A stretch of 64,000 nt of DNA, from contig NC_092341.1 of assembly GCF_046630445.1 (NCBI RefSeq), positions 290,168,501 to 290,232,500 on the forward strand, read 5' to 3'. The notes under the pieces are model-generated. The model worked only from the letters and a program-made list of their open reading frames with translations, was not told where the DNA came from and did no database searches. Every line of letters begins with the position of its first letter. Within the stretch, counting starts at the first letter, position 1. Below, in pieces: positions 23,152 through 34,199 of the stretch. Source of the stretch: Rutidosis leptorrhynchoides. Taxonomy: Eukaryota; Streptophyta; Magnoliopsida; Asterales; Asteraceae. Made by a program: the position numbers and the translations under genes.

Positions 23152-24360
23152 ATGTTAAGAAGGATGCTATCAAGGAATTACTCAAGAAAAACGGTAAATT
23201 TCTACACCTAAACACCATTTAATCCGAAAATTAGTGTTCTTGAGCAATTTTTTCCCCAATTCGATTTTGATGCTTATTAGTGTAATTATGCTTAAATTGT
23301 TTATGTATTATGCTTGTATAACCTAGATTGATGCTATTTAACATGATTAGAAGCTTTAAACTTCAAATTTTGAATAATCTAGGGTTTGTGTTGTTGAGCA
23401 ATTTTGGGGCTTTTTGATATAAACAGGTTATGGCCGATTTTTGTCATGAATTGTTGCTAAATTAAGTAGTGTAACATGTTTAGGTAGTTAAATGATCCAA
23501 ACTTTGAGCCTAAACATGATTTTGAGAATTAAAGTGGACTTTTTCAAGTCTAAAATTCATGAACTTGATTTTTGAGAGATAATGCCATTTGAAACTTGTT
23601 TAATTGCTAGTAATGATTATTTTGACATGTTATTTGAGTTGAATGCTTATGAACTTGGTAAACATTTTCGTATATGCTTATTTGAAAAAAGTGTAGATTT
23701 GATAAAAATATGAAAATGAGCATAAGTTTGATATAAATTGAACATGTTATTGTAATTATTTTGATTAATGATTTTGCTGACACTAATGCATATTTGGATG
23801 CACAAAAATTGTGTTTGATGTGTTTTGCAGACTGAAAGGGGTGAATCTTTATCCCAAGCTCGCAATGCTCCTACTGAGAATACGGAACAACAGGAGGTGG
23901 ATAACTACTACAAACAAGATATTCCTCATCCAGTAATGACATTTTCTGATATGCACTTGGAAGATTTGCACCCGAACTTAAGATTTGACAGACGTTGGAT
24001 AGATTATCCAAAATACCAAAGGGGTTTGCATACTCTTCATTCTAAAGCTGTTGAAGTACCTAGGGTCATAGAATGGGGACCATTAGAAGCTGTAGAATTG
24101 GCCGGGCCAATTAGGGAATTACTTGCACAGAGGTATGGTAATTCTACTTTTAACGATTGGGTACGGTTATTCAACATGCGTAGACCTGTATATAAAGTAT
24201 GGTGTGAAGAATTGTTGTGTAGTATAGAATTAAATGATCGGGTAGCTAGTTTAACCGATCGATCTTTTATTAGATTTTTGTTAGGAGGTTCGATGCGCCA
24301 CATGTCTTTACTAGACATGGCTCAGGCTTTACGTATATATACGCCTGAGGAGTTAGCAAC
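23152..24360 (+). CDS. Element C env-position gene (Athila ORF-1-like), 5' part with intron
   Basis: Exon 1 (23152-23193) encodes MLRRMLSRNYSRKT. A 637-nt GT-AG intron (23194-23830, GTAAATTT...TGTTTTGCAG, phase 0) leads to exon 2, TERGESLSQARN. Exon 2 continues with EVPRVIEWGPLEAVELAGP, VYKVWCEELLCSIEL and FLLGGSMRHMSLLDMAQALR, which resemble Athila ORF-1 proteins of unknown function. At 24360 element D interrupts it after EELA; the frame resumes at 37457. The splice is inferred from signals and frame. The position corresponds to env in retroviruses, but no transmembrane segment is evident. Confidence 0.75.
23194..23830 (+). other. Predicted intron in the C env-position gene
   Basis: 637 nt, donor ACG|GTAAATTT, acceptor TTTGATGTGTTTTGCAG|ACT, U-rich throughout, with candidate branch points CTGAC and ACTAATG 40-60 nt before the acceptor. 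Exon 2 has no good ATG of its own at its 5' end, which supports the need for exon 1. Confidence 0.65.
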
Positions 24361-27300
24361 TGTAGTGACCCGAACTTTTCCATGTTTATATATATTAATT
24401 GAGATTGATATTTACATGATTAAATGTTTCCAACATGTTAAGCAATCAAACTTGTTAAGACTTGATTAATTGAAATATGTTTCAAATAGACAATTGACCA
24501 CCCAAGTTGACCGGTGATTCACGAACGTTAAAACTTGTAAAAACAATATGATGACATATATATGGATATATATATAGTTAACATGATACTATGATAAGTA
24601 AATATATCATTAAGTATATTAACAATGAACTACATATGTAAAAACAAGACTACTAACTTAATGATTTTTAAACGAGACATATATGTAACGATTATCGTTG
24701 TAAAGACATTTAATGTATATATATCATATTAAGAGATATTCATACATGATAATATCATGATAATATAATAATTTAAAATCTCATTTTATATTATAAACAT
24801 TGGGTTAACAACATTTAACAAGATCGTTAACCTAAAGGTTTCAAAACAACACTTACATGTAACGACTAACGGTGACTTAACGACTCAGTTAAAATGTATA
24901 TATATGTAGTGTTTTAATATGTATTTATACACTTTTGAAAGACTTCAATACACTTATCAAAATACTTCTACTTAACAAAAATTCTTACAATTACATCCTC
25001 GTTCAGTTTCATCAACAATTCTACTCGTATGCACCCGTATTCGTACTCGTACAATACACAGCTTTTAGATGTATGTACTATTGGTATATACACTCCAATG
25101 ATCAGCTCTTAGCAGCCCATGTGAGTCACCTAACACATGTGGGAACCATCATTTGGCAACTAGCATGAAATATCTCATAAAATTACAAAAATATGAGTAA
25201 TCATTCATGACTTATTTACATGAAAACAAAATTACATATCCTTTATATCTAATCCATACACCAACGACCAAAAACACCTACAAACACTTTCATTCTTCAA
25301 TTTTCTTCATCTAATTGATCTCTCTCAAGTTCTATCTTCAAGTTCTAAGTGTTCTTCATAAATTCCAAAAGTTCTAGTTTCATAAAATCAAGAATACTTT
25401 CAAGTTTGCTAGCTCACTTCCAATCTTGTAAGGTGATCATCCAACCTCAAGAAATCTTTGTTTCTTACAGTAGGTTATCATTCTAATACAAGGTAATAAT
25501 CATATTCAAAGTTTGGTTCAATTTCTATAACTATAACAATCTTATTTCAAGTGATGATCTTACTTGAACTTGTTTTCGTGTCATGATTCTGCTTCAAGAA
25601 CTTCGAGCCATCCAAGGATCCATTGAAGCTAGATCCATTTTTCTATTTTCCAGTAGGTTTATCCAAGGAACTTAAGGTAGTAATGATGTTCATAACATCA
25701 TTCGATTCATACATATAAAGCTATCTTATTCGAAGGTTTAAACTTGTAATCACTAGAACATAGTTTAGTTAATTCTAAACTTGTTCGCAAACAAAAGTTA
25801 ATCCTTCTAACTTGACTTTTAAAATCAACTAAACACATGTTCTATATCTATATTATATGCTAACTTAATGATTTAAAACCTGGAAACACGAAAAACACCG
25901 TAAAACCGGATTTACGCCGTCGTAGTAACACCGCGGGCTGTTTTGGGTTAGTTAATTAAAAATTATGATAAACTTTGATTTAAAAGTTGTTATTCTGAGA
26001 AAATGATTTTTATTATGAACATGAAACTATATCCAAAAATTATGGTTAAACTCAAAGTGGAAGTATGTTTTCTAAAATGGTCATCTAGACGTCGTTCTTT
26101 CGACTGAAATGACTACCTTTACAAAAATGACTTGTAACTTATTTTTCTGACTATAAACCTATACTTTTTCTGTTTAGATTCATAAAATAGAGTTCGATAT
26201 GAAACCATAGCAATTTGATTCACTCAAAACGGATTTAAAATGAAGAAGTTATGAGTAAAACAAGATTGGATAATTTTTCTAATTTTAGCTACGTGAAAAT
26301 TGGTAACAAATCTATTCCAACCATAACTTAATCAACTTGTATTGTATATTATGTAATCTTGAGATACCATAGACACGTATACAATGTTTCGACCTATCAT
26401 GTCGACACATCTATATATATTTCGGAACAACCATAGACACTCTATATGTGAATGTTGGAGTTAGCTATACAGGGTTGAGGTTGATTCCAAAATATATATA
26501 GTTTGAGTTGTGATCAATACTGAGATACGTATACACTGGGTCGTGGATTGATTCAAGATAATATTTATCGATTTATTTCTGTACATCTAATTGTGGACAA
26601 CTAGTTGTAGGTTATTAACGAGGACAGCTGACTTAATAAACTTAAAACATCAAAATATATTAAAAGTGTTGTAAATATATTTTGAACATACTTTGATATA
26701 CATGTATATATTGTTATAGGTTCGTGAATCAACAGTGGACAAGTCTTACTTCCCGACGAAGTAAAAATCTGTGAAAGTGAGTTATAGTCCCACTTTTAAA
26801 ATCTAATATTTTTGGGATGAGAATACATGCAGGTTTTATAAATGATTTACAAAATAGACACAAGTACGTGAAACTACATTCTATGGTTGAATTATCGAAA
26901 TCGAATATGCCCCTTTTTATTAAGTCTGATAATCTAAGAATTAGGGAACAGACACCCTAATTGACGCGAATCCTAAAGATAGATCTATTGGGCCTAACAA
27001 ACCCCATCCAAAGTACCGGATGCTTTAGTACTTCGAAATTTATATCATATCCGAAGGGTGTCCCGGAATGATGGGGATATTCTTATATATGCATCTTGTT
27101 AATGTCGGTTACCAGGTGTTCACCATATGAATGATTTTTATCTCTATGTATGGGATGTGTATTGAAATATGAAATCTTGTGGTCTATTATTATGATTTGA
27201 TATATATAGGTTAAACCTATAACTCACCAACATTTTTGTTGACGTTTTAAGCATGTTTATTCTCAGGTGATTATTAAGAGCTTCCGCTGTCGCATACTTA

Positions 27301-27609
27301 AATAAGGACGAGATTTGGAGTCCATGCTTGTATGATATTGTGTAAAAACTGCATTCAAGAAACTTATTTTGTTGTAACATATTTGTATTGTAAACCATTA
27401 TGTAATGGTCGTGTGTAAACAGGATATTTTAGATTATCATTATTTGATAATCTACGTAAAGCTTTTTAAACCTTTATTGATGAAATAAAGGTTATGGTTT
27501 GTTTTAAAATGAATGCAGTCTTTGAAAAACATCTCATATAGAGGTCAAAACCTCGCAACGAAATCAATTAATATGGAACGTTTTTAATCAATAAGAACGG
27601 GACATTTCA
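24361..27609 (+). repeat. 5' LTR of element D
   Basis: 3,249 bp; starts TGTAGTGACCCG, ends GGGACATTTCA. It matches 34200-37451 along its whole length. Confidence 0.98.
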
Positions 27610-27611
27610 GT

Positions 27612-27625
27612 TGGTATCCGAGCGT
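27612..27625 (+). promoter_or_regulatory. Primer binding site of element D
   Basis: TGGTATCCGAGCG lies two bases after the LTR. It matches the initiator-tRNA-Met type site TGGTATCAGAGC, with a C for A at the eighth base. Confidence 0.8.
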
Positions 27626-27818
27626 TGGTCTTAGAGAACCAGAATTTTGCATTAGTGTGTCTTATCGAGTTTGTTAGGATGCATTAGTGAGTCTGGACTT
27701 CGACCGTGTTTACTTGAAAAATGATTGCTTAACAAATTTTGTTGGAAACTATATATTTTTAACATGTGAATATTATGTGATATATTAATCTCTTAACGCG
27801 TTTGATATTATGTGATAG

Positions 27819-28433
27819 ATGTCTAACTCTAGAACAAGTCCCATTGACTCACCTAATAATAATGAAGAGTCAAATGTAAATTGGAATGATTCGTGGACTG
27901 ATTCACAAGTTCCCGAAGAGGAACCGGAAGAAGAGTCGGAACCGGAAGAAGAATCGGAACCGGAAGAAGAATCGGAACCGGATGAAGAAATAGAACCGGT
28001 GGGGGAAATAATAAAACGGTTAAGTAAAAGAAAATCCTCAACCAACCGACCAAGGTTAATTATGGTCAATGGTGTTTCCGCCAAGGAAGCAAAATATTGG
28101 GAGGATTACCAATTCTCCGATGAATCGGATTCCGACGAGAATTCCGATGATGTTATAGAAATTACCCCAACTGAATTTAAAAAGGCAAAAGAAAATAATA
28201 AGGGAAAGGGCATAAAAATAGAGAAATCTAATTCCAACCCCGATGAACTTTATATGTATCGTCAACCCCCGAAGTCCTTAAGTTGTAACAATGACCCGAG
28301 AACCTCTAAACCACCAGGTTTTTCTAAACCAATGTGGATAACGACGGCTCGTATTAGGGGAACATCATATATCCCTAGAAACTTGGCAAAACGAACCAAA
28401 ACCGAAGAAGAAGAAACAAGCGAGTCGGAATAA
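27819..28433 (+). CDS. Acidic pre-gag ORF of element D
   Basis: 204 residues, intact, starting MSNSRTSPIDSPNNNEES about 200 nt after the primer site. Residues 36-65 form a Glu/Pro repeat (EESEPEEESEPEEESEPDEE), coded by a short DNA repeat. A basic patch follows (KRLSKRKSSTNRPR), then Ser/Asp-rich and Lys-rich segments and a Glu-rich tail. No catalytic motif or membrane segment is visible. I do not recognise a family. Length, charge and intactness argue for a real accessory protein, but function is unknown. Confidence 0.7.
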   Translation: MSNSRTSPIDSPNNNEESNVNWNDSWTDSQVPEEEPEEESEPEEESEPEEESEPDEEIEPVGEIIKRLSKRKSSTNRPRLIMVNGVSAKEAKYWEDYQFSDESDSDENSDDVIEITPTEFKKAKENNKGKGIKIEKSNSNPDELYMYRQPPKSLSCNNDPRTSKPPGFSKPMWITTARIRGTSYIPRNLAKRTKTEEEETSESE

Positions 28434-28571
28434 GATAGTTGTATTCGTGTGGTGTAATATATGTAATATAGTGTGCTTATGCTTTATGATATATGTAAAA
28501 ATTGCTTGTATTAATAAGTATTTTTTTCTATGAATCTAACTCTTGTCTATTTTACAGTATAAAAACATAAA

Positions 28572-29255
28572 ATGGATAGACAACCCAATATTTTAAGAGA
28601 TCTACCCGGAGACATGATTGATGAAATCTTGTCTAGAGTCGGTCAGAATTCTTCGACACAACTATTTAAGGCGAGATCAGTTTGTAAGACATTCGAAGAA
28701 CGTTCCAAGAATCTCTTGGTTTATAAGAGACTTTCGTTTGAAAGATGGGGGATATCACATTGGGAAACCCATAAGTTACGATGTGTTTACTTTGACGCAT
28801 ATATTGCGGGGAACCCAAATGCTATTTTACGCAACGGGTTAAGAAATTATTTTGACTCAATGTATCCGAATATAGGACTTCATGATTTAGAAAAAGCAGC
28901 TAACATGCAACATAAAGAAGCATGCTATGCTTACGGGTTAGTAATGTTCGCTTCTCACCAAAGTGAGAAAAAGAACATCGGGCTACAGCTATTAAACAAA
29001 ACGTTCCCACAAGTGACGGAGTCGGTAATTGGGGTAAGAAATGAGGTTTTTAGATTGTTACGGGACTGTTGGACATTACGTAACCCTCGTCCCTTTGACG
29101 ACGTTACAACACGCTGTCTTATCAACGGCCATAACGGTTATGTTCCACAAGACCAAGGATGGGAAGTAATCCTAGTAAAACCAGAATGCATGACTTGTTT
29201 CTGGACGTATGAATTACGTGTCTTTATTGCCTTTGCTGAACGACTTGTGTACTAG
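28572..29255 (+). CDS. F-box protein encoded by element D
   Basis: 227 residues, intact, between the acidic ORF and gag. An F-box occupies about residues 8-50 (LPGDMIDEILSRVG, KARSVCKTFEERSKN, YKRLSFERWG). F-boxes bind SKP1 in SCF ubiquitin ligases. The middle has a Sel1/TPR-like helical unit (LEKAANMQHKEACYAYGL, then MFASHQSEKK). The end carries CMTCFWTYELRVF. The order resembles the plant F-box family around At2g35280/At1g67623 as I remember it, so capture from a host gene is inferred. The ATG follows TGTCTATTTTACAG, a good splice acceptor (28558), which could place this ORF first on a spliced RNA. Targets are unknown. Confidence 0.85.
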   Translation: MDRQPNILRDLPGDMIDEILSRVGQNSSTQLFKARSVCKTFEERSKNLLVYKRLSFERWGISHWETHKLRCVYFDAYIAGNPNAILRNGLRNYFDSMYPNIGLHDLEKAANMQHKEACYAYGLVMFASHQSEKKNIGLQLLNKTFPQVTESVIGVRNEVFRLLRDCWTLRNPRPFDDVTTRCLINGHNGYVPQDQGWEVILVKPECMTCFWTYELRVFIAFAERLVY

Positions 29256-29596
29256 CTAGAATTATCTTCACAACCATCTTGTATCAAATTTATTGCGTGC
29301 TATATTTCATGCTATATGTAAAATAAGCGGTATTGTAAGTTTGTAAAATATTGTGTAAAAGTTTAAACGCGAAATATTATTTTAATCAGTTTTTCATATA
29401 GAATTGTAGTAGTTGAATTGTATATTAGCTACTAAGTATGAACTTAACGGGTAGGTACTACCCGAATTTAAACTTATAAAACGCTAATATGAAGAAAAAG
29501 CTTTTATAAATGAGTTCATATTATGCTACGAAATACTATTAACTACTCTTAATATTCTGTATGATTAACTTGTTCCATATAACTATTTTGAAGGAA
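29256..29596 (+). other. Spacer before D gag with a copied LTR-junction motif
   Basis: Non-coding. It contains TTAACGGGTAGGTACT (29444-29459), identical over 16 bases to the polypurine-tract/LTR junction at 34185-34200. Here it is followed by ACCCG rather than by the LTR. Confidence 0.85.
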
Positions 29597-30430
29597 ATGG
29601 CACCGACTACTCGACACACCGTGAATATGAATGAAGAGGAATTCCGTACTTTTCTAGATTCAAACATAGCCGCAGTACAGGCTGCGCTACATACCAACAA
29701 TAACCTTGGATCTAGCAGTACAGGAAATCGTGTAGGATGCACCTACAAAGAATTCACTGCCTGCAAACCTTTGGAATTTGATGGAACCGAAGGACCGATC
29801 AGATTGAAACGGTGGACCGAGAAGGTTGAATCGGTGTTTGCCATAAGTAAGTGTACTGAAGAGGACAAAGTGAAGTACGCTACGCATACCTTCACAGGTT
29901 CTGCGTTAACATGGTGGAATACCTATCTAGAGCAAGTGGGACAAGACGATGCGTACGCACTACCGTGGTCAGCATTCAAGCACTTGATGAACGAGAAGTA
30001 CCGTCCCAGAACCGAGGTCAATAAGCTCAAGACAGAACTTAGAGGGTTACGAACCCAAGGATTTGATATTACCACGTACGAAAGACGATTCACAGAATTG
30101 TGCCTATTGTGTCCGGGAGCATTCGAAGATGAGGAAGAGAAGATCGACGCGTTTGTGAAAGGATTACCGAAAAGAATCCAAGAAGATATAAGTTCACACG
30201 AGCCCGCCTCCATACAACAGGCATGTAGAATGGCTCACAAACTAGTGAACCAGATTGAAGAAAGAATTAAAGAACAGACTGCTGAAGAGGCCAATGTGAA
30301 GCAAGTCAAAAGAAAGTGGGAGGAAAACGGTGATAAGAATCACCAATACAACAACAACAGCAATTATAATAATAATCGCAACAACTATCCTAACAATCGC
30401 AACATCAATCGCAACTACAACAAATGGCCC

Positions 30431-30464
<34 letters not shown>

Positions 30465-30612
30465 GCAACCACAACAATCATCTTAACAACAATAATAACC
30501 GCAACAACAACAACAATCAGAAGCAGCTATGCCAAAGGTGTGAAAAGTATCACTCGGGGTTCTGCACCAAATTTTGCAACAAGTGTAAAAGAAATGGTCA
30601 TAGAAGTGTGAT
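29597..30612 (+). pseudogene. gag: Element D gag (frameshifted near its zinc knuckles)
   Basis: The start is placed at ATG 29597 (MAPTTRHTVNMNEEEF) rather than 36 nt upstream, because the protein then aligns with B's gag start region. The capsid shows CTYKEFTACKPLEFDGTEG, LTWWNTYLEQVG and the retrotransposon gag segment YERRFTELCLLCPGAF. A long Asn-rich run comes from an AAC microsatellite (about 30345-30515). The first zinc-knuckle unit (CNKCKRNGH) is reached, then the frame shifts by one base near 30612. Confidence 0.92.
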
Positions 30613-31485
30613 GTCTACGGACCAGGGGTTAACAGAACGAAAGGAACAAATGGTGTCAGAACGAGTAATGGAGGAGCAAGTAGTGTCGGAGCAAGTTATG
30701 CCAATGTAGTTTGTTATAAATGTGGAAAACCGGGCCACATTATTAGAAATTGCCCGAACCAGGAGAACACGAATGGACAAGGCCGCGGAAGAGTTTTTAA
30801 TATTAATGCGGCAGAGGCACAGGAAGACCCGGAGCTTATTACGGGTACGTTTCTTATTGACAATAAATCTGCTTACGTTTTATTTGATTCGGGTGCGGAT
30901 AGAAGCTATATGAGTAGAGATTTTTGTGCTAAATTAAGTTGTCCATTGACGCCTTTGGATAGTAAATTTTTACTCGAATTAGCAAATGGTAAATTAATTT
31001 CAGCAGATAATATATGTCGTAATCGAGAAATTAAACTAGTTAGCGAAACATTTAAGATTGATTTGATACCAGTAGAGTTAGGGAGTTTTGATGTGATAAT
31101 CGGTATGGACTGGTTGAAAGAAGTGAAAGCCGAGATCGTTTGTTACAAAAATGCAATTCTCATTATACGAGAAAAAGGAAAACCCTTAATGGTGTACGGA
31201 GAAAAGGGCAACATGAAGCTACATCTTATTAGTAATTTGAAGGCACAAAAACTAATAAGAAAAGGTTGCTATGCTGTTCTAGCACACGTCGAGAAAGTAC
31301 AAACTGAAGAAAAGAGCATCAATGATGTTCCCATTGCAAAAGAATTTCCCGATGTATTTCCGAAAGAATTACCGGGATTACCCCCACATCGATCCGTTGA
31401 ATTTCAAATAGATCTTGTACCAGGAGCTGCACCAATAGCTCGTGCTCCTTACAGACTCGCACCCAGCGAGATGAAAGAACTGTAA
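30613..31485 (+). CDS. Element D zinc knuckle and protease
   Basis: Next-frame continuation: a second knuckle CYKCGKPGHIIRNC, then the aspartic protease with VLFDSGADRSYMSRDF near 30885 and IIGMDWLKEVKAEIV. It leads into the RT approach (FPDVFPKELPGLPPHRSVEF). It ends at TAA 31483-31485, where the conserved sequence expects Gln ([15 protein letters not shown]). Confidence 0.92.
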   Translation, partial: VYGPGVNRTKGTNGVRTSNGGASSVGASYANVVCYKCGKPGHIIRNCPNQENTNGQGRGRVFNINAAEAQEDPELITGTFLIDNKSAYVLFDSGADRSYMSRDFCAKLSCPLTPLDSKFLLELANGKLISADNICRNREIKLVSETFKIDLIPVELGSFDVIIGMDWLKEVKAEIVCYKNAILIIREKGKPLMVYGEKGNMKLHLISNLKAQKLIRKGCYAVLAHVEKVQTEEKSINDVPIAKEFPDVFPKELPGLPPHRSVEFQIDLVPGAAPIARAPYRLAPSEMKEL

Positions 31486-33375
31486 AGCCAATTACAAGAA
31501 CTTTTAGAGCGTGGTTTCATTCGACCAAGCACATCACCGTGGGGAGCTCCTGTTTTGTTTGTCAAGAAGAAAGATGGTACATTCAGGTTGTGTATCGACT
31601 ACCGAGAGTTGAACAAACTTACCATCAAGAACCGCTACCCACTACCGAGAATCGATGACTTATTTGATCAACTACAAGGCTCGTCTGTTTATTCAAAGAT
31701 TGACTTACGTTCCGGGTATCACCAAATGCGGGTGAAAGAAGATGATATTCCAAAGACTGCTTTCAGAACACGTTACGGTCATTACGAGTTTATGGTCATG
31801 CCATTTGGTTTAACTAATGCACCAGCTGTGTTCATGGACCTTATGAACCGAGTGTGTGGACCATACCTTGACAAGTTTGTCATTGATGACATACTTATTT
31901 ACTCAAAGAATGACCAAGAACACGGTGAATATTTGAGAAAGGTGTTAAAAGTATTGAGGAAGGAAGAATTGTACGCTAAGTTTTCAAAGTGTGCATTTTG
32001 GTTGGAAGAAGTTCAATTCCTCTGTCACATAGTGAACAAAGAAGGTATTAAGGTGGATCCGGCAAAGATAGAAACTGTTGAAAAATGGGAAACCCCGAAA
32101 ACTCCGAAACACATACGCCAGTTTTTAGGACTAGCTGGTTACTACAGAAGGTTCATCCAAGAATTTTCCAGAATAGCAAAACCCTTGACTGCATTAACGC
32201 ATAAAGGGAAGAAATTTGAATGGAATGATGAACAAGAGAAAGCGTTTCAGTTATTGAAGAAAAAGCTAACTACGGCACCTATATTGTCATTGCCTGAAGG
32301 GAATGATGATTTTGTGATTTATTGTGATGCATCAAAGCAAGGTCTCGGTTGTGTATTAATGCAACGAACGAAGGTGATTGCTTATGCGTCTAGACAATTG
32401 AAGATTCACGAACAAAATTATACGACGCATGATTTGGAATTAGGCGCGGTTGTTTTTGCATTAAAGACTTGGAGGCACTACTTATATGGGGTCAAAAGTA
32501 TTATATATACCGACCACAAAAGTCTTCAACACATATTTAATCAGAAACAACTGAATATGAGGCAGCGTAGGTGGATTGAATTATTGAATGATTACGACTT
32601 TGAGATTCGTTACCACTCGGGGAAGGCAAATGTGGTAGCCGATGCCTTGAGCAGGAAGGACAGAGAACCTATTCGAGTAAAATCTATGAATATAATGATT
32701 CATAATAACATTACTACTCAAATAAAGGAGGCGCAACAAGGAGTTTTAAAAGAGGGAAATTTAAAGGATGAAATACCCAAAGGATCGGAGAAGCATCTTA
32801 ATATTCGGGAAGACGGAACCCGGTATAGGGCTGAAAGGATTTGGGTACCAAAATTTGGAGATATGAGAGAAATGGTACTTAGAGAAGCTCATAAAACCAG
32901 ATACTCAATACATCCTGGAACGGGGAAGATGTACAAGGATCTTAAGAAACATTTTTGGTGGCCGGGTCTGAAAGCCGATGTTTCTAAATACGTAGGAGAA
33001 TGTTTGACGTGTTCTAAGGTCAAAGCTGAGCATCAGAAACCATCAGGTCTACTTCAACAACCCGAAATCCCGGAATGGAAATGGGAAAACATTACCATGG
33101 ATTTCATCACTAAATTGCCAAGGACTGCAAGTGGTTTTGATACTATTTGGGTAATAGTTGATCGTCTCACCAAATCAGCACACTTCCTACCAATAAGAGA
33201 AGATAACAAGATGGAGAAGTTAGCACGACTGTATTTGAAGGAAGTCGTCTCCAGACATGGAATACCAATCTCTATTATCTCTGATAGGGATGGCAGATTT
33301 ATTTCAAGATTCTGGCAGACATTACAGCAAGCATTAGGAACTCGTCTAGACATGAGTACTGCCTATCATCCATAA
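31486..33375 (+). CDS. Element D reverse transcriptase, RNase H, integrase N-part
   Basis: [40 protein letters not shown], and a catalytic box reading [11 protein letters not shown]. Compared with B ([14 protein letters not shown]) three residues are missing just before the two Asp. RNase [17 protein letters not shown] and [11 protein letters not shown]. Integrase: an intact HHCC finger ([15 protein letters not shown], then [11 protein letters not shown]), first Asp in [10 protein letters not shown], second in [11 protein letters not shown] 33373-33375 replaces the Gln of YHPQTDGQSE. Confidence 0.94.
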   Translation, partial: SQLQELLERGFIRPSTSPWGAPVLFVKKKDGTFRLCIDYRELNKLTIKNRYPLPRIDDLFDQLQGSSVYSKIDLRSGYHQMRVKEDDIPKTAFRTRYGHYEFMVMPFGLTNAPAVFMDLMNRVCGPYLDKFVIDDILIYSKNDQEHGEYLRKVLKVLRKEELYAKFSKCAFWLEEVQFLCHIVNKEGIKVDPAKIETVEKWETPKTPKHIRQFLGLAGYYRRFIQEFSRIAKPLTALTHKGKKFEWNDEQEKAFQLLKKKLTTAPILSLPEGNDDFVIYCDASKQGLGCVLMQRTKVIAYASRQLKIHEQNYTTHDLELGAVVFALKTWRHYLYGVKSIIYTDHKSLQHIFNQKQLNMRQRRWIELLNDYDFEIRYHSGKANVVADALSRKDREPIRVKSMNIMIHNNITTQIKEAQQGVLKEGNLKDEIPKGSEKHLNIREDGTRYRAERIWVPKFGDMREMVLREAHKTRYSIHPGTGKMYKDLKKHFWWPGLKADVSKYVGECLTCSKVKAEHQKPSGLLQQPEIPEWKWENITMDFITKLPRTASGFDTIWVIVDRLTKSAHFLPIREDNKMEKLARLYLKEVVSRHGIPISIISDRDGRFISRFWQTLQQALGTRLDMSTAYHP

Positions 33376-34164
33376 ACTGATGGGCAGAGCGAAAGGACGA
33401 TACAAACACTTGAAGACATGCTACGAGCATGTGTTATTGATTTCAGAAACAGTTGGGATCGACATCTACCGTTAGCAGAATTTTCCTACAACAACAGCTA
33501 CCATTCAAGCATTGAGATGGCGCCGTTTGAAGCACTTTATGGTAGAAAGTGCAGGTCTCCGATTTGTTGGAGTGAAGTGGGGGATAGACAGATTACGGGT
33601 CCGGAGATTATACAAGAAACTACCGAGAAGATCATCCAAATTCAACAACGGTTGAAAACCGCCCAAAGTCGACAAAAGAGCTACGCTGACATTAAAAGAA
33701 AAGATATAGAATTTGAAATTGGAGAGATGGTCATGCTTAAAGTTGCACCTTGGAAAGGCGTTGTTCGATTTGGTAAACGAGGGAAATTAAATCCAAGGTA
33801 TATTGGACCATTCAAGATTATTGATCGTGTCGGACCAGTAGCTTACCGACTAGAGTTACCTCAACAACTCGCGGCTGTACATAACACTTTCCACGTCTCG
33901 AATTTGAAGAAATGTTTTGCTAAAGAAGATCTCACTATTCCGTTAGATGAAATCCAAATCAACGAAAAACTTCAATTCATCGAAGAACCCGTCGAAATAA
34001 TGGATCGTGAGGTTAAAAGACTTAAGCAAAACAAGATACCAATTGTTAAGGTTCGATGGAATGCTCGCAGAGGACCCGAGTTCACCTGGGAGCGTGAAGA
34101 TCAGATGAAGAAGAAATACCCGCATCTATTTCCAGAATATTCGTCAACACCTTCAACAGCTTAA
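33376..34164 (+). CDS. Element D integrase C-part with chromodomain-like tail
   Basis: Same frame after the stop: [15 protein letters not shown] with the catalytic Glu, [17 protein letters not shown], and the [19 protein letters not shown] core. The C-terminal segment [18 protein letters not shown] and [17 protein letters not shown] is the chromodomain-like module of Tekay elements, thought to steer insertion to heterochromatin. It ends at TAA 34162-34164. Confidence 0.94.
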   Translation, partial: TDGQSERTIQTLEDMLRACVIDFRNSWDRHLPLAEFSYNNSYHSSIEMAPFEALYGRKCRSPICWSEVGDRQITGPEIIQETTEKIIQIQQRLKTAQSRQKSYADIKRKDIEFEIGEMVMLKVAPWKGVVRFGKRGKLNPRYIGPFKIIDRVGPVAYRLELPQQLAAVHNTFHVSNLKKCFAKEDLTIPLDEIQINEKLQFIEEPVEIMDREVKRLKQNKIPIVKVRWNARRGPEFTWEREDQMKKKYPHLFPEYSSTPSTA

Positions 34165-34199
34165 AATTTCGGGACGAAATTTATTTAACGGGTAGGTAC
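34164..34199 (+). promoter_or_regulatory. Palindrome and polypurine tract of element D
   Basis: AAATTTCG-GGA-CGAAATTT is followed by TTAACGGGTAGGTAC, directly before the 3' LTR. The palindrome is shared with B (about 58954-58975) and with F on the minus strand. Confidence 0.75.

Noticed and set aside
24935..25168. 77-residue frame repeated at 34774-35007
   Set aside because: It lies in the D LTRs and is duplicated only because the LTR is; no motif and no start context.
30242..30481. Valine-rich antisense frame opposite D gag
   Set aside because: Shadow of the AAC repeat that codes the Asn run in gag.
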